64,000 nucleotides of DNA, taken from contig MU858053.1 of assembly GCA_033297075.1 (NCBI GenBank), positions 1 through 64,000 of the forward strand, in the 5' to 3' direction. Source of the stretch: Rhypophila decipiens (lineage: Eukaryota > Ascomycota > Sordariomycetes > Sordariales > Naviculisporaceae). How positions within the stretch are numbered: the first letter of the stretch is position 1; the number at the start of each line of letters is the position of its first letter. Of the stretch, positions 54,538 through 64,000 are shown piece by piece. The translations under genes were made by a program, and so were the position numbers. A model generated the notes under the pieces. It saw only the letters and a list, made by a program, of their open reading frames with translations. It made no database searches and was not told the origin of the DNA.

Positions 54538-56666
54538 TCAAACAACCTCCCTGGTATTTACAGTCCCCTCGGATACCTGCACGACTTTGGTCTCCGTTTC
54601 GCCTTCCCTGAGAGCCTGTTCCCTTGCCATCCTCCTTACCTCCCTCGCGAGCTGCCTTGCCCGTTTGCCCGCGTTCTTTGCTCGCTCCTCCCTCATCTGT
54701 CGGATGATCTTGCTCTTGGCCCGAATCTTGTCACCATATCGATAAAAGATGAACGGGATCGGTATAAGCAAGACCTCACAAAGACCCAAAAGTGTCCCCG
54801 CCCACTGGGGAGTCAAGGCTTTGTACATTGCGTTCCCGGCCAGGGGTAACGTGCCCCCCAGGACAGACCTGATCACGGCATTGCCTGCCATTGCCGACGC
54901 AGCGTAGTACTCATAGCAGCCCGCTAGATAGTTCCCGCTGTAGATGAAGGCCAGCGTGTTGCCCAGTCCGAATGGGATACCGAAGGCGATTGGGATGGCC
55001 CAGTGAATTGGGGGTAGAGAGGTCCAGCTGAAAACTAACTGGCCGATGGGAGTGAGGAATGACCCGATACACATCACCGAGCCGATTGCCTCGGGGAAGA
55101 CGTGGCCCGTCTCTGGGTCTTTTTCGTGGCTGTTGATGATGCGTCGCCATAACGGCTCGAGACAGATTGCGATCATGGTGCCGATGCCGATGCCGAGGAA
55201 TCCCAGGCCTGCGAAGCCGGGGCTCCATTGGCGGTACTGCACGAAAACGATAGGGTATGCCACGAAGCAGAGGTAGAGAATGGCGTAGATTATCGAGATC
55301 CTAAGGTTCGGTAGATTCAGTAGCTGCTCCCTGTGGCCTCGTGGGGAACATCGCGAGGGGCCTCTTACCAGATGTTGAAGAATATGAGGATAGGCTCCGT
55401 CACGGCAAGCACAAACGGCCGACCCATGTTCAGCTTTAGTATTTCCAAGGTCGAAGCCCTCTGGTCAAACTGACTCCAGTATCTTTCGTCGTCTGTCTCT
55501 TTGCGTTTTCGAGCCGCTTTTCTCTGGAGAATTGTGGGCGTGTAGGTTTCTTTGACCGTGAAGATGACGAGGATTGCCGCTCCGCCGATGATCAAGACGA
55601 TCCAGTTAGCCCATCTCCATCCCATATACTGATATACGAACCCTCCGATGATAGCTAGAAGTTTGGCTGTTAGATATTCCCTCTCATACCCTTTCAACCA
55701 TAAACACAGTCACAAGAGGAACAAGTACTCACGTCCAGTTACCGGCCCATTCAAGGGGGCGATACTCCAGCATGACATCCCCAGCGAGAGATACTCATGG
55801 TCCATGATATCTACAATGGTACCCGGACTATTCGAGACCATGGCAGCTCCAAAAAAGGCACTGTTATGGATATTAGCCTTGTGAGTTGTGAACGCGAAGA
55901 AGAACTTGGACTGCGGGCTTACCCAAAGAACCGAACCACGAGAATCTCCTCAATCGACGTAGCCAAACCGCATGGTACCACCAGGGCCGCCCACGCGAGC
56001 AAGCATATAATGTAGACTGGTCGTCTTCCGTAGATTTCGCTCAGAGGCGCCACTATCACGCTACCTGCTGCCAGGCCAAAGAGGTATGTGGTCACCCCTA
56101 ATGTGCTGATTTGGGCCGAGACATTGAATTCGTCGCCAAGTCCGGGAATGATGGACGTATAAGTTGTAGAGTACACGACGACGGCTGGCAAATTGGAATG
56201 TATGTCAGCATCAGCAAGAGGTCCAATAAGAGAATGGCCATGAAGGGACTCGGTTCTTACCCCAAGTCGAGAAGGAAACGGAGAATATGATCCACGCCCT
56301 GTACCAGGTGGGCCAGTTCTTGGGGTTTTCTGGGTCGCCGGGCTCGAAAACAACTTCGTACTCGGGAGGTCGTGAAGCAGAACTGCCGATGCTGGTTCTT
56401 GTCTGGACGAGCGCCAGGGGTTCCCAGGTGACGACATCATCGGGGGATGATGACACTCTGGGTACGTTCGGGGCGACGCCGTCTTGAAGCTCGTCATCGT
56501 CCATATGGTCCGAACCTTCAAAATCGGTGCGAGAAGCGTTGGGGCTGGAGGATAGGCTGGGGGAGTCTATGTTGCTAGCCGGGCCCGAAGCCTTCTTAGT
56601 CGAGGATTCATCTCCGCCGGTGGGAAGTTTAGATAGGGAAGCTGCTTCTTGGGGCTGGAACTCCAT
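54538..56666 (-). CDS. MFS transporter, DHA1 drug:H+ antiporter type
   Basis: Five exons: 56666-56261, 56184-55923, 55860-55733, 55654-55369 and 55300-54538, with introns of 76, 62, 78 and 68 nt, giving 614 residues. Residues 1-115 form a Ser/Asp/Pro-rich cytosolic tail ending in the family marker DPENPKNWPTWYRA. Twelve transmembrane helices follow. The loop 2-3 motif is YGRRPVY, and the antiporter motif C reads GPVTGPIIGGF across the intron 3 junction. A basic central loop (LQRKAARKRKE) and a long basic amphipathic C-terminus (RAKSKIIRQMREERAKNAGKRARQL) flank the second half. The pattern matches fungal DHA1 exporters related to polyamine/fluconazole-resistance pumps of the plasma membrane. 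Substrate cannot be read. Every junction keeps frame and restores conserved residues. Confidence 0.92.
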
Positions 56667-59600
56667 CTTTCGTTTGTTCTGACAAGCCTCTTATTCGTCT
56701 AGATGCCGATGTGTGTTGTGTTAGGAGCCGTTGGTGTTGTTTCCAGGGTGATTGTTGACAGTCTGACACCAGGTCATTGGAAACAGCAATGTTCAGGACC
56801 AATACAAAACATATACAAGCGGCAAAGATAAAGTGCCCAAGTTCGAGATAGATGGTAACCAGGAAATGTTGAATTCAAGAAAGGAAGTGACAGACGGCCA
56901 GAGGTAAGGTCGATTTACACGATCACATCTCACCTGGCACCAATATGAAGGTGCAAGATACAAAACAAGAGGTGAGGTATGGGAACAATTTTTGTCGATG
57001 AACGAATGCATCGTGACTAAAAGTATAGTTGGCGCGGAGAACCGAGGCATGAGCGTGTAGACTAGGGAACCAAAAGGCACGGTAGTTGGGCTAGAGAACT
57101 AGTGCTTTTCGCTCGGATATAAGGGGTCATTCAGGAAATCGAAATCAGAAGAAGACCCCGCGAAGACAAAGGCGAAAGAAGCAAGTGACCAGCCGAAGGA
57201 CCGGCCCGACCCCACCGTCATCGTTCGGTCCACCAAAGGGAACGTTCACGGAAATAGCGCCGCTCTGCCAGGCGTGGTTAGATTCCGTTGGATGGGCCCA
57301 TCAGGATCCCCGTCTTCTTGGCTCAGACTCCATCAAGTTTTGAGTACTTATAACCTCTTCTTGTTGAAGGCGATTGTTATTCTTTCTCTGGGATATCAGT
57401 TGCAGAGTTCTGTCCTGCATAGCATCCTCGCTCAGTGGAGGATGAAGAATCCGGCTCGTTTCCCGGACTTAAGCATGTTTCCGGTGTCGGATAGCGCCAC
57501 AACATGGCATGCCGTTTACGGTCTACCGGGTTCCTGTCGGCCGTTGAATGCGGCACGAGGACCAGTTTTGCATGGCAGGGGTTTTGCGACCAAACCGACT
57601 TAAATCGCGAAACGCGATATGAAGGCACGCTACTTGATGCGAACGACGGGCCGATGTACCTGGCGCCGTCTTGATAATCGATCTAATAAGAATCCGGAGA
57701 ACTGAAATCGATGCTGCTGGGCTGCCAGTGACCAGACTGGAGTCCAGTTTCGGAAAAACACCGGGCATCCCCGTCTTCTTACCCCAGAAAACGTTGCCGT
57801 GGGGCCGTCCCGCCGCAATTGAGGTTATGGCGATCACTTGTATCCAAAAGAAGGCGTGGATATTTCTGCCCTTTTCCTGTTCCGATTCTGTGATTAGAAG
57901 AATCTCGAGAGTCGAGATATGGTTCGGCTATCCGGGGAACCCTTCCTAAAGGGCCTCATCCGTATTGTACAATATCCTGGTCCTCTACTCATATCCACCG
58001 TCGTTATCAGTAGAAGGATTTGTATCGCATATAATTGTACACCGCCTCCCCTTGAGGATATGTTATCTCTGGGGGTTCTGGCTCTGGAAAATAGCTGCAC
58101 CCAATCATTTGCATTTGTTAAAGGAATAACAATGCCGGCGCCTGTTTCGCACTGCGCCATTGCTTGTCAACCCCGTTCGCCACAGTTGTATAAATGAGGT
58201 GCGGAAGGGGAATAGCGGGGAATAGCAAGCACATTACATCCATGGGTGGTGAAGCACGAGTCTGGCTTCATACATCAGTCCCGATCTTGTCTGATTATCT
58301 GATATGATGCTGTGATACTATCCGTACTGGAGAAGGGATATCATATACTGACATCCAGTAACTGCCGGCATACTCCTCTTCGTAGGCAGGTAGCGAAGAC
58401 CATAGAGGGTGTGATGGGGGCGTAATATTGATATCCTTAGTGATGTAGCAGGAACCGAGATTGTGGCTCTGCGTTTCAGATTTTCTCAATGTGGTGGCTT
58501 TACCTTCTATTTTCCTCTCATGTTTTTTGTTGGTGTCCTATTTTAGATTCTCTATATGCTGATCAAACATTTGCAATGGCACAGGAGTGTTTCTCAGGGT
58601 ATAAAATCAACAAGTTACACTTGCTTTGCCTGACAGCCAGAGGCAAAGAGTCAGCACAGCCATCAGTCGCAGTGAAGTTAGTGTTTGCCATTGAGCCGCC
58701 TTGGATGAGCATCTCGGAGGGGGCGCGTTGATGCACGCACTTGATCGATGCGTGCCGCATTGAAACTGCCGGCCTCCATCGAGTTGTGTAATGAATATCA
58801 TGTATCGTCCGTTACCCGGCTTACGAATATTATGTATCCGGCCTCAATCAATATTAGTAAGCCATACTTTGATGTGTGCGCTCACCTCCCTTCATCATGA
58901 TAGAAGGGACTATGTCGTTTCAGACCCGGATGCTGCCCTCATCGTTTCACAGAGTACGGCTTGAGAGGTAGAGGTATCGGCTTAGGATCGGTCGGTGGAT
59001 AGGTATCGGTACCCAAGGGATGTAAATATGTGTAGAATCGCAGGCGCGGTATGGTTCGAAACAAGAAATCCACGTGACCGGCTATGGGAGCCAACAGAAG
59101 GATGTTCGATGAAGATGTTCAAGTTTTGATATTCCATCATCATGGAGCAAGGGTGAAAGCTGAGGAGAACGACTTGACATGGAACTCCACCGATTCCGTA
59201 CTCCCCAGAAAGCACGTGGCTCGGAAGTCGTCCCCACTCCCACTGCACCCTGGTGCTAGTCCTGTTGATAACCGCACGGATCACAGTACTGCTAGTCAGG
59301 GGTAACCAGGAACAAAAAGTCTTGACCCCTACCAATCCCATGCAAGCGCTGAGTGCTGGCCGGGTGAGAGGGGAGCGGAACCGCGATCTATTGCTCTCAG
59401 CTCTTTGTTACGCAGGTGCGGGGCGTTTGAAGACCGAAGCATTAGTAGGAACAACTTCCTCTTTTTTCATCTTTAATATCGCCTCTCATCAATGGTTGAT
59501 CCTCTGGCTTCATCCCAAGCTTGTTGGTAGCCGTGTCCGGCTGCTCGATAGCTCGGCGCACTCCGTGCAGCACTGTTTGGAAGGACCTCGATGATTGGCG

Positions 59601-60872
59601 AGGCTTGACAGTTTTCCCTGGGATACTATGTATGTACAAAGATTCTATCCCAAGCAACAGCAGGTCAACTCCAACGATGCCCCCGATCAGCGGAGATAGT
59701 TTCCGAACAAGGTCTCCCACGCGTCCAAATTACGGATCATGACCGAAATATCTGGGGACTTGGGCAGTCATGGAGACTTTTCACCCAGGAAATGCGCAGT
59801 ATGGAACAGGCAGTTCTGGGAGTGCACCCTTGGGAGGTTTTAGCGTGTGTTTCGTGTTTCATATCGCAGAATCGACCCTAGCCTGGCCAAATTCGGCCTC
59901 ATTAGCCTGCAGGTCCTCCGCAAATGTTGAATTTTCATCTGCTTCGTGAAAATTCTCGAAGATCTGGGCGGCAAAGGCTTCATCAAAGTGCATAACCCGT
60001 AATGAAGAGCTTCAGTCTGCTAATCGGCACTGGTGAGGTCAAATCAATACCAGCAGGTACAGCTGTAAATTTGGACCGGCCACTGTGTCCAAACTGTTTG
60101 ATCCATCACAGGTCCTTCCACCAGACCTGCCCGCCTGGCCTTTGCCTGGGAGCCAGGGCTGTCTCCAATTCTATTTGTCCAAAAACATGAAAGAAAGAGG
60201 AAACCAGAAACAGGGTACTTGCCAAGTTGCAATGCGTCCGTAGTGGTGTCGAACCTCTGCCAAAGTTGATTGGCAACTGAACACAGCACGAGGTAACCCC
60301 TCCTACCCTCCCGGGCTACTCTCCTAGCCTCCCACCGCCAACGCTGACTCCACCACCAATCCGAATTGCAACTCTCCCCGAAACCAAGCGTTTCGATTTC
60401 TCTCTTACCTTCCCTAAGCGACTTTTCACAATCCCACACGTTCGACAGCCAAACCGTCGTGATTTTTGTTGATTCGCGTCAACAATTTCTTTGCAACAAA
60501 CACTCGGGCTATCGTGCGTTCTATCTGTGGTGCCCTCGCTGGCCGAAACTGCCACCCTCCGCTGTTCCTGTACTCTCTCACTCCAAGACCACAAGCCGAC
60601 CGACCTACCTGCCATTCCTCTGCGACTCTTCACCATCTTTCGAAAGCTCGATATCTTTTTTTGCATTGATCAGCCTCGCAGTCATTCGGGTGCATTGTGC
60701 GCGAAGGCCTTATCGAATCGCCATTGCCGCGACGACGAACACGAACGCTTGCATTTGCCGAATTCCTTGTTCGATATCGCGCGCCTTCTTTGTTCTTGAT
60801 AGGCGCAGATATACAACCACGCAATCTCAATAGGCCTCGGGCCTGACATGCTGTTGACGGAACCCCGTCGAT
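56667..60872. other. 4.2-kb intergenic region, no gene seen
   Basis: Divergent promoters of the MFS gene (-) and the RasGAP gene (+). The last 600 bp (from about 60270) are pyrimidine-rich and look like a long 5' leader for the RasGAP gene, with many short upstream open frames. No other gene is supported. Confidence 0.4.
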
Positions 60873-63449
60873 ATGTCCGTCATGTTACAAGCGCCATCTC
60901 GAGCTTCAACCGCATCGTCTTCCTCGTTTCAACCTCTTACCCGACAAAACACCATGTCTTCCTACGATGGCTCGCGGTCCGCCCGCCAGTCTAAGCGATA
61001 TTCCATGTCGGCGCTGTACATGTCCATGTCAGCGAACGAGTCCGACTTGGTGATTGAGGATGAACTCGCCAAAGGTGAGCATCCGAGCTCAGCTCTGCGC
61101 ATACGGTGAATTGGGTCACTAACTTCCTCCGCAGCGCAAAAGATTCTCCGCGAGCTCAAAGCCAAGATCTCGTCCCAGTCCAAGAAGAACTTCGTCCTGG
61201 AAAAGGACGTGCGATATCTAGATTCGCGCATTGCCCTTCTCATTCAGAATCGCATGGCTTTGGAAGAGGTGAGTCTGCCTGGTATTCGGGCTTTCATGTG
61301 CTTTGCTCACACCATCTTAGCAAAATGAAGTTGCAAGTCATCTCGAAGACGCCACCGATATGCAAGAGGGCGCATTCCCCAACGACGACAAGACACAGAA
61401 ATACGGAAACCTGCTTTTCCTGCTTCAGTCAGAGCCCAGGCATATTGCCCACCTGTGTCGACTTGTGTCGATGGCCGAGATCGATTCGCTGCTGCAAACC
61501 GTCATGTTCACGATTTATGGAAATCAATACGAGAGTCGTGAAGAGCACTTGCTCTTGACCATGTTTCAGGTCAGTCGCGTTTGGGCGATCGATTACCATG
61601 CCTGGCCTCTAGCTAACATTTGCGTCGCAGTCCGTCCTCACATATCAGTTTGACAACACACCCGAATATTCGTCCCTGCTCCGTGCAAATACGCCAGTGT
61701 CGCGGATGATGACAACCTACACCAGGAGAGGGCCTGGGCAGAGTTTTCTCAAGGCAGTCCTGGCCGATCGAATCAACAGCCTGATTGAGTTGAAGGACTT
61801 GGACTTGGAAATTAACCCGCTGAAGGTTTACGAGCGCATGATCGAGCAGATTGAACAGGATACCGGAAGTCTTCCAGCTTCGCTCCCCAAAGGCATCACG
61901 GCGGAGCAGGCGGCCGAGAACTTGCAGGTCCAGGCCATTATCGAACCGCGACTGACCATGTTGACCGAGATTGCCAACGGGTTCTTAACAACTATCATTG
62001 ATGGGCTCGAAGAGGCTCCATACGGCATACGATGGATCTGCAAGCAGATTCGCAGTTTGACGAAACGAAAGTATCCGGATGCGAACGACCAGGCCATTTG
62101 TACCCTTATTGGTGGCTTTTTCTTCCTACGTTTCATAAACCCAGCCATTGTGACGCCCAAGTCGTACATGCTCATCGACGGTGTTCCGGCGGACCGGCCA
62201 AGGCGAACACTGACGTTGATCGCCAAGATGTTGCAAAACCTTGCGAACAAGCCGTCTTACGCAAAGGAACCTTATATGGCAAAGTTGCAGCCCTTCATTC
62301 ACCAGAACAAGGATCGGATCAACAAGTTTATGCTGGACTTGTGCGAAGTTCAAGACTTTTACGAAAGCCTCGAGATGGACAACTATGTGGCATTGTCCAA
62401 GAAAGACCTCGAGCTCTCCATCACCCTGAATGAAATCTACGCAATGCATGGTCTCTTGGAAAAGCACAAGTCGGAGATTTACAAGGATGAGAATTCGCAC
62501 CTGTCTATCATCATGGCCGAGCTTGGTCCTTCGCCTGCTCAGGTTCCGCGAAAGGAGAACAGAGTTATCAACCTGCCCCTGTTCAGCAGGTGGGAGACGG
62601 CCATTGATGATTTGACCGCCGCTCTGGACATCACTCAGGAGGAGGTGTTCTTTATGGAAGCCAAGTCAATCTTTGTGCAGATTCTGCGAACGATACCGGC
62701 CACCTCATCCGTCGCACGAAGGCCTTTGCACCTAGGACGGATTGCCGAAGCAGCAGCGACGTCGAAGAATGATGTCGTCATGGTGCGCAAGGGTATTCGG
62801 GCGATGGAGCTGCTGGACCAGCTACAGACGCTGAAGGTGGTTGATAAGAGCGACGGGTTCAGTCTGCTACGTGATGAAGTTGAACAGGAGCTTCAACATC
62901 TCGGCTCTCTCAAAGACGTGGTCATCGCCGAGACGCAGAAGTTGAACGAGGTTTATAAGACGATCCGCGATCATAACACGTACTTGGTCAGCCAGCTTGA
63001 TACATACAAGAGCTACCTGCACAACGTGCGCAGCCAGAGCGAGGGCACGCGGAGGAAACAGCAGAAGCAACAAGTCCTCGGACCGTACAAGTTCACTCAC
63101 CAGCAGCTCGAGAAGGAGGGCGTCATACAAAAGAGCAACGTGCCCGATAACAGGCGGGCGAACATCTACTTCAACTTCACGAGCCCTCTGCCGGGCACAT
63201 TTGTGATTTCACTTCATTACAAGGGTAAGTTTCCATCGGAGCGGTTCTGTTTCTTGTGGCGCTGAGGCTAATCTTTCGTGATGTACAGGGCGGAATCGTG
63301 GACTTCTCGAGTTGGATCTCAAGCTCGACGATCTTTTGGAGATGCAAAAAGACAACCAGGATGACCTGGATTTGGAATACGTCCAGTTTAACGTAACCAA
63401 GGTCCTTGCGCTGCTCAACAAACGATTTGCCCGGAAAAAGGGGTGGTAA
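60873..63449 (+). CDS. gapA: Ras GTPase-activating protein (Gap1/GapA type, RasGAP + RasGAP C-terminal domain)
   Basis: Five exons: 60873-61074, 61135-61268, 61321-61569, 61631-63224 and 63289-63449, with introns of 60, 52, 61 and 64 nt, giving 779 residues. The Ser-rich N-terminus is followed by a coiled coil ([21 protein letters not shown]...). The RasGAP domain then spans about 150-480. The arginine finger is R213 in [12 protein letters not shown], and the supporting FLR motif is at 360-362 in [18 protein letters not shown]. The C-terminal third is the RasGAP_C/IQGAP-like domain ([13 protein letters not shown]...[11 protein letters not shown]...). This protein switches off Ras at the plasma membrane and controls polarity, as Gap1/Sar1 does in fission yeast and GapA in Aspergillus. 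No calponin-homology or IQ region is present, which separates it from true IQGAPs. All junctions conserve frame and use consensus splice signals. Confidence 0.94.
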
Positions 63450-64000
63450 TCAAATGATACCCGGGCAACGAATCACGGGCCAGCTTCTCGATCGACGCTG
63501 TGCACCGCGAGGCTTGCTGCCAGCATGGCCAGACTTTTACTGGGCTCCTTGGGTTCCGATCAGGTTTCAACTCGCCCGTTTCAATCATTCAACTTTTTTC
63601 GAGCCCCCCAATCAACATCACGAATTCGAGCCACGTCTAGCGCGTCTCTTTCATCACCCGGGGCTCTTGCTTCAGCTTCTATCTGGATCGCTGGACGCCT
63701 CGAACTAATAATCAACAACTCGCTTCTCTGCGTCATGATGATGACGGGAAATGAAGGGACGTTTTGGAGTGTGCTAGTCGGATGGTATCCTATTTATTCT
63801 CCTTAATCTGCCATGCGTTCTGCTCGGCCTGTGTTTTCCCGCGTTGGCTATTGTTGTTATATCCATTTTGTATTTCCCGGTTCTCACTTGTTTCCATACT
63901 TGCCGTTTCCATTTGATCGGATACACACTGAAGTGAGTTTGGCTAGTGGTCGGCGGGGTTTCTCTGTTGTGGTTTTTGCTCTTTTGTCCGCGCTTTTATT
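63450..64000. other. 3' flank of the RasGAP gene
   Basis: No gene recognised. Probably the 3' UTR and downstream spacer. The window ends before another gene appears. Confidence 0.5.

Overview
This window reads as nuclear chromosomal DNA of a filamentous ascomycete (Pezizomycotina, most likely Sordariomycetes; the order cannot be settled from sequence alone). The reasons are the short spliceosomal introns (21 that I could place, 52-90 nt, mostly GTAAGT/GTGAGT-like donors, CTAAC/CTGAC-like branch sites and CAG/TAG acceptors), monocistronic genes on both strands, and recognisable fungal orthologues: vacuolar aspartic protease PEP4, pH-signalling PalA, NOP9, a CCC1-type iron transporter and a Gap1/GapA-type RasGAP. 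I found no tRNA, rRNA, CRISPR array or intact transposon.

Layout. 0.9-6.3 kb, all minus strand: an FAD monooxygenase of the salicylate-hydroxylase type, a conserved acidic protein and spliced PEP4. 8.9-10.5 kb: flotillin (+). 10.5-20.9 kb is almost gene-free and holds one isolated four-exon cytochrome P450 (-). 20.9-26.1 kb: palA (+), whose coding sequence begins with an 8-nt exon, convergent with an unrecognised 669-residue Lys/Ser-rich protein (-). 28.7-36.9 kb: a type II membrane GT31 glycosyltransferase (+), then on the minus strand a small secreted cysteine-containing protein, the CCC1-like transporter, a two-exon SDR and a tiny Gly-rich protein with a good TATA box.

The 39.1-43.1 kb stretch is the odd part. 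A zinc-ribbon/C2H2 protein (+) is interrupted by one in-frame TGA that is followed at once by CTA, the best-known stop-readthrough context. A Cys-rich fungal protein on the minus strand is split between two frames. Between them lies a degenerate 22-bp AT-rich tandem array. This looks like a fast-evolving accessory patch inside ordinary chromosome.

43.9-63.4 kb is conventional again: a membrane-anchored alpha/beta-hydrolase-like protein (-) divergent from NOP9 (+), a conserved Ser/Gln-rich protein with an in-frame 24-bp minisatellite (-), a five-exon DHA1-type MFS transporter (-) and a five-exon RasGAP (+).

The genes do not form a pathway. They are mostly housekeeping (vacuole, ESCRT/pH sensing, ribosome biogenesis, Ras signalling, iron storage) with interspersed accessory genes (FAD monooxygenase, P450, SDR, MFS, secreted protein), and I see no biosynthetic cluster. 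The strongest lead is the UGA-CUA interruption at 39801. I did not find a clearly new multi-gene system.
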